A DNA stretch of 33,920 bases from Galbibacter marinus (GCF_000300875.1 NZ_AMSG01000028.1:1-33920); one strand, 5' to 3'. Shown: positions 14,310-23,366, counted from the first letter of the stretch. The notes: generated by a model not told the origin, from the letters alone. Translations and numbers: made by a program.

Positions 14310-17300
14310 TTACCCTATTGCCATTTTAGCTGATGAAGACCATAGATACTCAGGAATTGGCTGTTGTAATTCCCATGTTATAGACATAGGTTTTGACCCA
14401 TTATAGGTTTTAAAATTAGCTAGGCCAACAAAAACATATCCCTGTGTTTTATTATACTTATCATTTTTAGACTCTCGAATAAAGAGTAATATTTTCTTGT
14501 TGTTTTTAAGATGATGAACATAAGACTGTCCTTTAGTGGAAATATCTGAAGTACTATTTTGTGATTGCCAGTGAAATAAGGTCTCACTTATAGCATAATC
14601 TTCATACATGGTTGTTGGAGAGAAATCCTCTTCTGATTTTTGTAAATTAACAAACAGAAGCTCAATATTCAAATTTTTGTTTTCCGCTACACCCTCCCTA
14701 TTTGGACTCATCTTATTTAGAGTGGACAAACCAAATGCTACTAATATTTGATCTCTTGTATAACGTGCATGTATTTTTAGCGGTTGATCATAATCAAGAT
14801 TCGGACACGAATTTTCCTCGAAATCTATATGATCGATCCGCATTCTTAAATAAGATTTTATTTCCTCTACATAAGTTTTATTTTTACCTATATCTCCAAT
14901 GGTTTGTTTGAGTGACTTATCACTAGCTTGTTGCCAAAAATCATAATGCAGCATGGTCAGAAATAATTGATTTTTCTCATTGGAATCAATTCTATCAACG
15001 TCAAAATCATTCTCTGCCAATTGGAGGATAAACTCAAAATAGCTCAAAGAATTGGTTGCAGTCCATTTATTTGTAAGCATACTCCTGTAACGCTTTTCAT
15101 TTTCGGCATCGTAATTTTCTAAAACCCCGGCTTGATGACAAAAATAAGACCATGTTCCTCTAAGATAGAGCCTTTCGAATGGAATTTGGTTGATTTTTAA
15201 AAAGTTTGGTAAAGTAAAAGGTAAGTTGGTTTGATTTGGATACTGTTGGATCTTTTTGATTAAATCTCTTTTACCTAAGGTGGTCGCTTTTCTTATATTA
15301 TTTAAAATGACTTCTTTAGCTCTCTTTTCCATTAAAATTGAACATCCAAGCGGAAGATGGATAAAGTCATTCTCTATTTCCTTTTGAACCGTTGTATTGG
15401 TCTTACCAATTAGAGCTCTGAATTTGGGCTCAAAATCATAATCAACATGAGCATTACCGACAAAATCCAATACTGTTAATGAATCTTTACCTTCATAAAG
15501 TCGCAATCCACGGCCAAGTTGTTGTAGAAACACCGTTAAACTTTCTGTTGGACGAAGAAAAAGAACAGTATCAATTTCTGGTATATCAACTCCTTCATTA
15601 AAAATGTCCACTACGAACAAATAATTTATAGTACCTTTTTTAAATTCATTTAAAATCTCTCCTCTTTCAGCACTATTTTTACTTGTTAGTACCTGAGCAT
15701 TTAATCCAACCTTCGTAAATTTCTCCTTCATAAACTCGGCATGTACAATACTCACGCAAAACCCGATAGCTTTGACTTTTTTATAATCCTTACTGTAATC
15801 TTCTAATTTTTTTAAAATCTCACCTACTCTCTGATCTGATTGCGTATACACCTTAGTTAGCTCACTTTGATCATAATTTCCTCTTACCCAACTTACCCTA
15901 TCAAGGTCAACACTATCTGAAATTACAAAATATTGAAAAGGACATAACAACTTGTTATTCATCGCATCCGGTAGCCTTATTTCTGCCGCTATTCTATTGT
16001 TAAAGTCAGGGAGTATACTTAGGCCATCTGCTCGCTCGGGGGTAGCCGTTAATCCTAGTAGTATTTTAGGTCTAAGAAATTTGAGAACTTTTTGATAGCT
16101 ACTAGCCTGTGAGTGATGCACTTCATCTAATACTACAAAATCATAATAGTCTGGTGAAACATAATCATCATCCAAACGATTTGAAAGTGACTGGATGGTT
16201 CCAAATACAGCTCTTTTGTCACTTGGCTCTTCTCCGTTTCCTAGTAACTCTCCATAATTTGAATCCCTCAAGATATTTCTAAAGGTATTACGGGTCTGCT
16301 TTAAAATTTCAATGGTATGTGCTAAGAAAAGGAGTTTGCTATCTGGGTTTTCTTTTAAATAATTTTTAAAATCAAAAGCGGAGATTATTGTTTTACCCGT
16401 TCCTGTAGCGGCCACCACTAGGTTCCTATAATGATTATGGACATTTCGCTCAACGGTTAATTTTTCTAATATTTCCGACTGATAATGATAAGGTTTTAAA
16501 TCAAAAAAAGTAGTCAAGGTCTCTGAAGAATTACCAATTTTATTACTTTTTAATGTCTTGTCTAAATTTTTGAAATGTATTTCATCATTATAAATCTCAA
16601 ATTCAGGTTTTTCCCAATAGGTATTAAAAGTCTTCTGAAATTTATCAATAATATGTGGGATTTCTTTAGTGGTAACTTTAAGATTCCACTCTAGGCCATC
16701 TGTTAAGGCCGACCGTGAAAAATTTGAAGAACCAATATAAGCGGTATGAAAACCTGTATTCCGGTGAAAATAATAAGCCTTAGCATGTAAACGCTCATTA
16801 GCAGTATTGTAAGAGATCTTAATTTCTGTGTTCTTTAATTTAGATAACTCCCTTATGGCTTTGGAATCAGTTGCCCCCATATATGTGGTAGTTATAACAC
16901 GAAGTCTACCACCTTTTGTTGTGAATTCTTCAAGGGATGATCTTAGCATCACTATAGCCTTCCATTTAATGAATGACACTAATAAATCTATCCGGTCAGC
17001 AGAAAGAATTTCTTTTCTTAGCTCACTATCCAACGTCAGTCTAACATTGCCCCCGGTAAACAATTCACTTTGTGTCAATCGTGTAATTGGAGTTATTTCT
17101 TTTAGACGTAGGCCAAGATTAGTGTAATGTGAATCTACTTTATTAAATACTGCATTTAAGATCTCACCATTGTCATCAATTAAATCTTCTTGAAAATCAT
17201 AGTGTTCAATTTCTTGATGTAAAAATTCAATTAAGCGATTGCTCACTTCGATTTGACGCTCTAGCCTCAGATCCTTTTTCTCCCTAATATTTTGAAACGC

Positions 17301-17456
17301 CTTTTGAATTGAATTCAGTAAATGAATAGATAAAACACGAATCGCTTCCTCTTTATCAATAGTCGTTTTATTAATAAAATAAGTTTGTCCAGGAAGACTA
17401 TTTAATTTAACCGATAAAGATTCAGTTATTAGGGATTCATATATTCCTAAATTCAT
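14310..17456 (-). CDS. PLD nuclease-like, SF2 helicase and DUF3427 domain protein
   Basis: A 1048-residue protein. About 140-290 is a phospholipase-D-like domain with HAKAYYFHR near residue 224 and IGSSNFSRSAL; the usual HxKx4D motif has His where Asp is expected. About 315-680 is a superfamily 2 helicase core: motif I AATGTGKT (about 350), DEVH box VLDEVHH (about 446), motif III GLTATPER, and motif VI QQLGRGLR (about 646). The rest, to the end, resembles the DUF3427 region of similar proteins. Such proteins are thought to act on nucleic acids and several related ones belong to restriction or anti-phage loci, but I cannot name a proven role for this one. The ATG overlaps the stop of the NUDIX gene by 4 bases. 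There is no methylase or specificity subunit nearby. Confidence 0.85.
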   Translation of the reverse strand: MNLGIYESLITESLSVKLNSLPGQTYFINKTTIDKEEAIRVLSIHLLNSIQKAFQNIREKKDLRLERQIEVSNRLIEFLHQEIEHYDFQEDLIDDNGEILNAVFNKVDSHYTNLGLRLKEITPITRLTQSELFTGGNVRLTLDSELRKEILSADRIDLLVSFIKWKAIVMLRSSLEEFTTKGGRLRVITTTYMGATDSKAIRELSKLKNTEIKISYNTANERLHAKAYYFHRNTGFHTAYIGSSNFSRSALTDGLEWNLKVTTKEIPHIIDKFQKTFNTYWEKPEFEIYNDEIHFKNLDKTLKSNKIGNSSETLTTFFDLKPYHYQSEILEKLTVERNVHNHYRNLVVAATGTGKTIISAFDFKNYLKENPDSKLLFLAHTIEILKQTRNTFRNILRDSNYGELLGNGEEPSDKRAVFGTIQSLSNRLDDDYVSPDYYDFVVLDEVHHSQASSYQKVLKFLRPKILLGLTATPERADGLSILPDFNNRIAAEIRLPDAMNNKLLCPFQYFVISDSVDLDRVSWVRGNYDQSELTKVYTQSDQRVGEILKKLEDYSKDYKKVKAIGFCVSIVHAEFMKEKFTKVGLNAQVLTSKNSAERGEILNEFKKGTINYLFVVDIFNEGVDIPEIDTVLFLRPTESLTVFLQQLGRGLRLYEGKDSLTVLDFVGNAHVDYDFEPKFRALIGKTNTTVQKEIENDFIHLPLGCSILMEKRAKEVILNNIRKATTLGKRDLIKKIQQYPNQTNLPFTLPNFLKINQIPFERLYLRGTWSYFCHQAGVLENYDAENEKRYRSMLTNKWTATNSLSYFEFILQLAENDFDVDRIDSNEKNQLFLTMLHYDFWQQASDKSLKQTIGDIGKNKTYVEEIKSYLRMRIDHIDFEENSCPNLDYDQPLKIHARYTRDQILVAFGLSTLNKMSPNREGVAENKNLNIELLFVNLQKSEEDFSPTTMYEDYAISETLFHWQSQNSTSDISTKGQSYVHHLKNNKKILLFIRESKNDKYNKTQGYVFVGLANFKTYNGSKPMSITWELQQPIPEYLWSSSAKMAIG

Positions 17457-17833
17457 AACGATAAGTATTCTTCAACGATGGGTATGTCTGCTTCAGCCCA
17501 ATCGTAATTTAATAACTCTTCCGAAGTTACCCACTTAAACTGGGCGTGTTCAAGTGCTTTTGGCTGCCCGTAATCAAGGCTAGCTATAAATGGATACAGG
17601 CATATTGAAAAATCTTCATACGCATGACTGACCTCTTTCAGTCTAGATTTAACAGTTATCGCAATATCCAACTCTTCCTTAATCTCTCGTACTAAACAAG
17701 CTTCTTTTGATTCTCCTTTTTCAATTTTCCCTCCAGGAAACTCCCATTTCAAAGGCAATTTCATTGCTGATGATCTCTGGCAAATAAGTATTTTTCCTTT
17801 ATGCCTAATTATAGCACAACTAACGTGTATCAT
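17453..17833 (-). CDS. MutT-like NUDIX pyrophosphohydrolase
   Basis: A 126-residue protein with a complete NUDIX box: GGKIEKGESKEACLVREIKE followed by ELDI, matching GX5EX7REUXEEXGU except for the final Gly, which is Asp. The substrate in MutT proteins of this type is usually an oxidised or non-canonical dNTP (8-oxo-dGTP) or CTP. It is the first gene of a two-gene unit: its TGA overlaps the helicase ATG (ATGA), a strong sign of coupled translation. The shared operon suggests a joint role in DNA or nucleotide quality control or defence; this is inference. Confidence 0.88.
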   Translation of the reverse strand: MIHVSCAIIRHKGKILICQRSSAMKLPLKWEFPGGKIEKGESKEACLVREIKEELDIAITVKSRLKEVSHAYEDFSICLYPFIASLDYGQPKALEHAQFKWVTSEELLNYDWAEADIPIVEEYLSL

Positions 17834-18062
17834 AATTTAAAGATAGTAAATTTTACACAATCTACTATAAAGTAACTTCCCCATGAAACTCAACTAAAAA
17901 AAGGCTTCAAGAGGGAATGAAGGGGAATTTAAGGTTAATCACATCAGAATTGTATAGAAATAAATTTAGGTGAAATTCCTTGCATATAGATCCTAGTTTC
18001 CGCGCCAAGTTCAAAAGTGACTCAGATATCAAATATTAGGATAAGTACTTGAATTTTTGATC

Positions 18063-18938
18063 TTACAACATCTGAAGATTAATCACCTCTTGTTTTGTAA
18101 GATGACGCCATGTTCCTCTTGGCAGATCCTTTTTAGTCAATCCAGCAAAGACTACTCTATCTAATTTAATCACCTCATAGTCTAGATGTTCAAAAATACG
18201 GCGGACTATTTTGTTTTTATTACTGTGGATTTTTATACCAACTTCATTTTTATTTGCTCCTTCAATAGTAGAAATTTCATCCACCTTTACTATTCCATCC
18301 TCAAGAGTCAATCCCTCTCGAATGGCGTGTAAATCTTTAATTTGGAAGGATTTGTTTAGAGTAACTTGATATATTTTTCGAACATCACGACCGCTATTGG
18401 TCAATTTTTTAGAAAGGTCTCCATCATTGGTAAAAAGCAGTAATCCAGTAGTACTTCTCTCAAGCCTCCCAACGGGAACGATTCGAGCTTTGGTAGCTTT
18501 TGCTACAAGATCCATCACTGTTTTACGCCCCTTTTCGTCACTAGTTGTAGTTAAAAAGCCCTTTGGTTTGTTGAGCAGTATGTACACCTTCTTCTCTGGG
18601 TTGATTGCTCGACCATCAAACTTAACTACATCGTTAAGTTCAACTCTATAACCCATTTCGGTAATAACCTCACCATTTACAGTAACGTTCCCTGAAGCGA
18701 TATAGATATCAGCATCTCTTCGAGAACAAATCCCACTATTAGCTATGTATTTGTTTAACCTGATTTGATCAGGAGACATCTGTGTTTTTTTAGATTTATG
18801 TTGTTTTTGAATTGGGGCATTCCCACGAGAATAGCTCACTTTCTTTGGCTGTCCTCCTTGTCTACCAGAGCGTTTTTTATGATCACCACCCTGTCTGTCA
18901 AAACTTTTCCCCTTTTTAGAATTATCTGCTCTGCTCAT
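18063..18938 (-). CDS. RluB/RsuA-type pseudouridine synthase with Asp-to-Glu at the catalytic position
   Basis: A 291-residue protein. Residues 1-57 are a Lys/Gly/Gln/Arg-rich tail; 58-105 an S4 RNA-binding domain (RLNKYIANSGICSRRDAD); then the catalytic domain with YILLNKPKGFLTT and FTNDGDL, and the C-terminal LPRGTWRHLTKQE. Family members turn a uridine of 23S (RluB/E/F) or 16S (RsuA) rRNA into pseudouridine. The absolutely conserved motif is GRLDxxTxG; here it is GRLERSTTG with a GAG codon at 18459-18461, so residue 160 is Glu. Activity is therefore uncertain. The basic tail is common in Bacteroidota proteins of this group. It lies 107 bases behind the prenyltransferase and has its own promoter-like element. 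Confidence 0.88.
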   Translation of the reverse strand: MSRADNSKKGKSFDRQGGDHKKRSGRQGGQPKKVSYSRGNAPIQKQHKSKKTQMSPDQIRLNKYIANSGICSRRDADIYIASGNVTVNGEVITEMGYRVELNDVVKFDGRAINPEKKVYILLNKPKGFLTTTSDEKGRKTVMDLVAKATKARIVPVGRLERSTTGLLLFTNDGDLSKKLTNSGRDVRKIYQVTLNKSFQIKDLHAIREGLTLEDGIVKVDEISTIEGANKNEVGIKIHSNKNKIVRRIFEHLDYEVIKLDRVVFAGLTKKDLPRGTWRHLTKQEVINLQML

Positions 18939-18952
18939 TTTTAAATTTTCAA

Positions 18953-18960
18953 CAAAGATA
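18953..18960 (-). promoter_or_regulatory. Promoter -7 element for the pseudouridine synthase gene
   Basis: Minus strand TATCTTTG, an exact TAnnTTTG match, 14 bases before the ATG at 18938. The -33 TTG is at an unusual 13-base spacing (18974-18976). The untranslated leader would be under 10 bases. Confidence 0.4.
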
Positions 18961-19045
18961 TGTTAATTCTAATCAATTATTAAAAAACATCTCCGATCGC
19001 TTATATGATAAAACAGAATCTCTACGAGGATTAAAGCAATAAGTT

Positions 19046-19954
19046 TCAGTGGATTCGGTGTAATACTAAATCAATATCGATTAAAAGGATACTCAAGACA
19101 CCAGAGATTATGATAAACTTAAGGATATTATGCAATAACACGTAATGGGTTTTGGTAGAAGACCTCCATAAAATAAATAAGAACACCAAAAGTAAAAAAA
19201 CACAAGCATAAAAGAACAAGTGCATATGACCCACCTCAAATCTTGCAATTAGAAGATAAGCAGGCACAAAGGATAATAGGGTAAAGAGGGTAATAATTAG
19301 CTTTGAACTTCGCTCTCCATACACCACAGCAATGGTCTTGTAATTTTGAGCTAGATCACCTTTGATATTCTGTAAGTCCTTTACTAGTTCTCTAATCAAG
19401 ATGATTAAAAACAAAAATAAAGCATGAACAAATATGACCAATTGGAAATTCTTATAATAGACAAAAATCGCAAAGAACGGTGCAATGGCCAGGGTCGCTG
19501 AAACCAAATTTCCCAAAAAGGTCACTCGTTTTAATTTATGAGAGTAAAACCAAATTCCAAAAATATAACTAGAGAAAAACACCACCGAGCGGAAGGATAC
19601 ATAACTGGCAAAAATCACGGATACAAAATTCAGCACAAAATAGGTGGTCAATTTAAAACGCTGACTAACAATCCGATCTAGCAAAGTTTTCCTAGGACGG
19701 TTAATAAGATCCTTTTCGGCATCGTAAAAGCTATTGATAATGTACCCCGAGGCAATTGCAATGGCGGATGCGGCTACAATACAAAATAGGTATGGATCAA
19801 ATAAAATAGCGGCTATTGAACTATCAGGGGCAAGTATATAAAGTGAGGTAAGGTATTGCGCAAGTGCAATCACCAATACATTGTACCCCCTTATTACCGA
19901 AAAAAGGCTTAGGAACTTAAGAAGTAAAAGTTTCTGCCTTCGGCTAATTATCAT
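19046..19954 (-). CDS. UbiA-family prenyltransferase (geranylgeranylglycerol-phosphate synthase-like)
   Basis: A 302-residue membrane protein with about eight or nine spans. The first aspartate-rich motif is NSFYDAEKDLINRPRK (N-x3-D-x3-D), and a second, KDLQNIKGDLAQNYKT, follows in the right place. UbiA enzymes join a polyprenyl chain to an acceptor. In flavobacterial genomes proteins of this kind are annotated as digeranylgeranylglyceryl phosphate synthase-like, but their acceptor in bacteria is not known. The gene sits 12 bases behind the mevalonate kinase gene, so its prenyl donor should come from the pathway encoded next to it. A role in making menaquinone or a carotenoid-type product is an alternative. 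Confidence 0.8.
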   Translation of the reverse strand: MIISRRQKLLLLKFLSLFSVIRGYNVLVIALAQYLTSLYILAPDSSIAAILFDPYLFCIVAASAIAIASGYIINSFYDAEKDLINRPRKTLLDRIVSQRFKLTTYFVLNFVSVIFASYVSFRSVVFFSSYIFGIWFYSHKLKRVTFLGNLVSATLAIAPFFAIFVYYKNFQLVIFVHALFLFLIILIRELVKDLQNIKGDLAQNYKTIAVVYGERSSKLIITLFTLLSFVPAYLLIARFEVGHMHLFFYACVFLLLVFLFILWRSSTKTHYVLLHNILKFIIISGVLSILLIDIDLVLHRIH

Positions 19955-19966
19955 AAAGTCAAATTC

Positions 19967-20905
19967 TTAGAAATTATAAACGACCTCTAGCTTATATCCC
20001 TCTAGTGCCTTTCGAGCCTTATCAATATCTTGAGTAAACCCTAAGAAGTAACCTCCACCTCCAGAGCCACAGAGTTTCAAATAATAATCATTGGTATCAA
20101 TACCATGTTTCCATAATTTATGGAATTCAGCAGGTATCATCGGCTTAAAATTGGTAAAAACTGTATTTGAAAGTTGTTTTAAATTTCCAAATAAAGATTT
20201 TACATCTCCTTTGAGAAAGTCTTCAACACAAGCATCAGTGTGTTTGATAAACTGGTCTTTCAACATTTTTCTAAAACCTTCCTGCTTCATACTCTCCATA
20301 AAGATCTGAATCATAGGAGCGGTTTCACCAGTTGTTCCACTATCTAATAAAAACACAGCACCCTTACCATCTGTTGTTTGTGATGGAATACCTGTTGGCT
20401 GAATATTATCTTTCGAATTAATTAAAATCGGAAGACTTAAGTAACTATTTAAAGGGTCAAGACCAGAAGATTTTCCATGAAAGAACGATTCCATAGCACC
20501 AAAGATGTGCTTTAGCTTTAGTAGTTTTTCTCGAGTTAAATTCTCTAGAACAGTGATTTTATCATGAGCATACTTATCGTAAATAGCTGCCACAAGAGCT
20601 CCACTGCTTCCAACACCATAACCCATAGGTATGCTGCTATCAAAATACATCCCTTTAGCTACATCCTCCTTTAATTGTTCTATATCAAAACTGACTATTG
20701 GGTTTTCCTCTTCCTGTAGCTGATCTAGGTACTCGGCAAAACGCCTTAAGCTATCATTCGATTTTTCAGCCTCTGGAGTTAAATCTTCACTTAGCTTTAA
20801 AGCACCCTTATAAAAATTATAAGGTATGGACAAGCCTTTGGAATCCTTGATGATTCCGTATTCGCCAAAAAGCAAAATCTTCGAATAAAATAGTGGTCCT
20901 TTCAT
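19967..20905 (-). CDS. GHMP kinase, probable mevalonate kinase
   Basis: A 312-residue GHMP kinase. Seen: the N-terminal SKILLFGEYGIIKD, the ATP loop SIPMGYGVGSSGALVAAIYD (about residues 91-110), and the C-terminal LCGSGGGGYFLGF. It should phosphorylate mevalonate with ATP. The gene follows diphosphomevalonate decarboxylase by 29 bases and precedes the prenyltransferase by 12, which supports the mevalonate pathway; phosphomevalonate kinase activity cannot be excluded by sequence alone and no second GHMP kinase is in the window. Confidence 0.85.
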   Translation of the reverse strand: MKGPLFYSKILLFGEYGIIKDSKGLSIPYNFYKGALKLSEDLTPEAEKSNDSLRRFAEYLDQLQEEENPIVSFDIEQLKEDVAKGMYFDSSIPMGYGVGSSGALVAAIYDKYAHDKITVLENLTREKLLKLKHIFGAMESFFHGKSSGLDPLNSYLSLPILINSKDNIQPTGIPSQTTDGKGAVFLLDSGTTGETAPMIQIFMESMKQEGFRKMLKDQFIKHTDACVEDFLKGDVKSLFGNLKQLSNTVFTNFKPMIPAEFHKLWKHGIDTNDYYLKLCGSGGGGYFLGFTQDIDKARKALEGYKLEVVYNF

Positions 20906-20934
20906 GTATGCCTTTGTTGCATGGTACTTCTAAA

Positions 20935-22017
20935 TTACAATTTTTTAGCACCAAATCCAATCTGGTCGCAAATATACTGCTCGTTTTTACAATATACAAC
21001 CAGTTCATTTCTAATAAATTGTAAAACTTCTTGTTTTTCTGCTTCAGGATAGAGCAAATGTACGTTCGCTCCCGCATCAAGGGTAAAACATAAGTTACTG
21101 TTAGTGTTAGCTCTATACTCCCATACTTTTTCAATAATTCTAAGGGTATTAGGACGAAGCAACAAATAATAAGGCTGAGAGCTCATCATAATTGCATGAA
21201 GCACCAATGCCTCACTCTCCACTACCTTAACAAAGGCTTCTAGATCTCCTTGCTTTATAATTTGTAAAAGCTCTGATAGATTTTTGTTAGCTTGCTCAAA
21301 TCTAGCAGATGCAAAAGGATGGCCGTTGACCAGATCATGACCAACAGAACTACTTACCTTTTTCTCTCCCACATCCACAAGTAAAACAGTGTCTTGGTAA
21401 TTATTAAAGTTATCGTGTACCTCGCCTTGATATTTGACTCCATATAGATTAGAACTCTCTGGTATATCCTGGTGCTCCCCAAAAACCATTAAAGGACCCT
21501 GGGTGCTTCGACTTGCACTTCCAGAACCTAAGCGCGCTAAAAAAGAAGCTTTTTTAAAAAAATACTCCTGATTCATATCAGGCAATAAGGTTTTCTCCAT
21601 ACTCATAAAACAAAGTGCTAAAGCACTCATTCCACTTGCAGAAGAGGCTATTCCACTACTGTGGGGAAACGAATTGGTCGTTTGAATTTTAAAATGATAT
21701 TGATCGACAAAAGGTAAATATGGTTGAACTCTTTTGAAAAATGTCTCAATCTTCGGTGCGAAAGCCTCTTTAGGCTTTCCATCCAATAGAACTTCAAAAC
21801 TAAATTCCTTCTCTGATTTAACTTTAGGACCTACTTGAACCTTAGTTTTTGTATGACAGTTATCCAAGGTAAAACTTATAGACGGATTGGCAGGGATCTG
21901 AATTTCCTTCTTTCCCCAATATTTTACAAGAGCAATATTGCTCGGAGATTGCCACCCAAACTCTGTCTCTTCTAGTTGTCCTGTGTATGGCTTTGAAATA
22001 AAATCTTTATGAATCAT
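20935..22017 (-). CDS. mvaD: Diphosphomevalonate decarboxylase
   Basis: A 360-residue GHMP-fold enzyme that phosphorylates and decarboxylates mevalonate diphosphate to isopentenyl diphosphate. Family motifs: NIALVKYWGKKE, PANPSISFTLD, SGIASSASGMSALAL, RLGSGSASRSTQGPLMVFGEH, SSVGHDLVNGHPFASARFEQ and the C-terminal FTLDAGANVHLLYP. All are intact and the length is slightly above the usual 320-330. It is the first gene of the run and has an exact -7 element just upstream. HMG-CoA synthase and reductase genes are not in the window. Confidence 0.95.
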   Translation of the reverse strand: MIHKDFISKPYTGQLEETEFGWQSPSNIALVKYWGKKEIQIPANPSISFTLDNCHTKTKVQVGPKVKSEKEFSFEVLLDGKPKEAFAPKIETFFKRVQPYLPFVDQYHFKIQTTNSFPHSSGIASSASGMSALALCFMSMEKTLLPDMNQEYFFKKASFLARLGSGSASRSTQGPLMVFGEHQDIPESSNLYGVKYQGEVHDNFNNYQDTVLLVDVGEKKVSSSVGHDLVNGHPFASARFEQANKNLSELLQIIKQGDLEAFVKVVESEALVLHAIMMSSQPYYLLLRPNTLRIIEKVWEYRANTNSNLCFTLDAGANVHLLYPEAEKQEVLQFIRNELVVYCKNEQYICDQIGFGAKKL

Positions 22018-22036
22018 GAGTCAATTACAGTTTGGG

Positions 22037-22044
22037 CAAAGATA
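22037..22044 (-). promoter_or_regulatory. Promoter -7 element for the mevalonate gene cluster
   Basis: Minus strand TATCTTTG, identical to the element before the pseudouridine synthase gene, 19 bases upstream of the mvaD ATG at 22017. No clear -33 TTG at the normal spacing. The leader would be about 13 bases. Confidence 0.45.
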
Positions 22045-22103
22045 CGCTAAAGCATTAAAGTTACTGCCATTTTACAGATCCAAAACATATGGATAAGACT
22101 CTA

Positions 22104-23366
22104 CTAATTATTTAATTTTTCAGAAATAGCATTGGCAATGATAAAACCTCCTGTCCAAGCATTCTGAAAGTTAAAACCACCTGTTATGGCGTCTATATCA
22201 AGTACCTCACCAGCCAAATAAAGAGATTCGCATACTTTGCTTTGGTAAGTTTTAAAATTAATTTCTTTTAAATCCACCCCTCCAGCAGTTACGAATTCTT
22301 CTTTAAAAGTGCTCTTTCCATTGACAGTGAATTGAGCTTGTGTGAGCTGCCGAGCTAAATTCCTCAATTGGACCTTACTCATATCAGCCCACTTCATTTC
22401 TTTTGAAACACTAACAGCTTCAAGTAATTTAAGCCACAATCTTTTGGGCAGTTCAAATGGACGGGTGTTAACAATATGTTTTTTAGCATGCTCCTGCTTT
22501 AATTCAGTCAAATGCATTGCCATGTCCTCAAAGTTATACTGAGGCAACCAATTAACTAGAATCTTAAATTGGTAATTCAACTGATGGAGTGCTCTTGCTC
22601 CCCAAGCAGATAACTTTAAAATAGCAGGACCACTCATTCCCCAATGGGTAATTAGCAAAGGTCCACTTGATGTCGTTTCATCAGAAGCTTCTAACTCAAT
22701 TGGCTGACCAGCCTGATTAAGTAAACTGACCTGGGCATCTGTGGCAAGCCCCATAAGATCTTGTATTCGACTATCCTTTATATTAAAAGTAAAGAGTGAA
22801 GGTACTGCCTTTACAATTTTATGCCCCATGCTCTCTAATTGATCCCACATTTTAGGATTACTCCCTGTGGTAATCACTACATGGGCAGCTCGATATTTCC
22901 CTTGAGTTGTCTCTAATGTCCATGGAGATTCTTTTAAATCTGTCCTGTGAATGGATTTGACCGCGCAGCTAGTATTTAGCTTAACACCTAAAGTATTGAT
23001 TTGTTCCAAAAAACAATCAATGATGCTTTGTGATGTATCACTTTTGGGAAACACCCTTCCGTCCTGTTCAATTTTTAGCTCAACCCCACAGGATTCAAAA
23101 AATGCAAAGACGTCTCCACTACAAAAACTATGAAAAGGACCTTTGAGTTCACGCTTCCCCCTAGGATAAGCGTTTACAAATTCATTGGGATCAAAGATAG
23201 CGTGTGTGACATTACAACGTCCTCCACCAGAAATTTTGACTTTCGTCAATACTTCTTTTCCTCGCTCGAGTATTACAATTTTTCGCTGAGACTGTAATGT
23301 TGCCAGTTGAATGGCAGTAAAAAAACCTGCTGCTCCACCTCCTACAATAATAACGTCAAAATCCAT
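22104..23366 (-). CDS. BaiN/HI0933-family FAD-dependent oxidoreductase
   Basis: A 420-residue flavoprotein with the dinucleotide-binding loop IVGGGAAGFFTAIQLA at the N-terminus, the motif KISGGGRCNVTH, VVITTGSNP and, at the end, the second FAD-binding segment DIDAITGGFNFQNAWTGG, all typical of the HI0933/YhiN group. The biochemical role of most members is unknown (BaiN acts on bile acid intermediates in gut clostridia). The gene is single, 86 bases from mvaD and 29 from the glycerophosphodiesterase gene, and is preceded by its own -7 element very close to the ATG. Confidence 0.88.
   Translation of the reverse strand: MDFDVIIVGGGAAGFFTAIQLATLQSQRKIVILERGKEVLTKVKISGGGRCNVTHAIFDPNEFVNAYPRGKRELKGPFHSFCSGDVFAFFESCGVELKIEQDGRVFPKSDTSQSIIDCFLEQINTLGVKLNTSCAVKSIHRTDLKESPWTLETTQGKYRAAHVVITTGSNPKMWDQLESMGHKIVKAVPSLFTFNIKDSRIQDLMGLATDAQVSLLNQAGQPIELEASDETTSSGPLLITHWGMSGPAILKLSAWGARALHQLNYQFKILVNWLPQYNFEDMAMHLTELKQEHAKKHIVNTRPFELPKRLWLKLLEAVSVSKEMKWADMSKVQLRNLARQLTQAQFTVNGKSTFKEEFVTAGGVDLKEINFKTYQSKVCESLYLAGEVLDIDAITGGFNFQNAWTGGFIIANAISEKLNN

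Noticed and set aside
14310-17456. Type I or type III restriction subunit
   Set aside because: There is no methylase or specificity gene nearby, and the N-terminal PLD-like domain with the DUF3427-like end does not fit HsdR or Res.
17846-17857. Palindrome GTAAATTTTAC-like before the NUDIX gene as an operator
   Set aside because: It is AT-rich, short and occurs only once; chance is a sufficient explanation.
20817-21134. 105-residue minus-strand frame bridging mvaD and the mevalonate kinase
   Set aside because: It overlaps both clear genes in another frame and has no family features.
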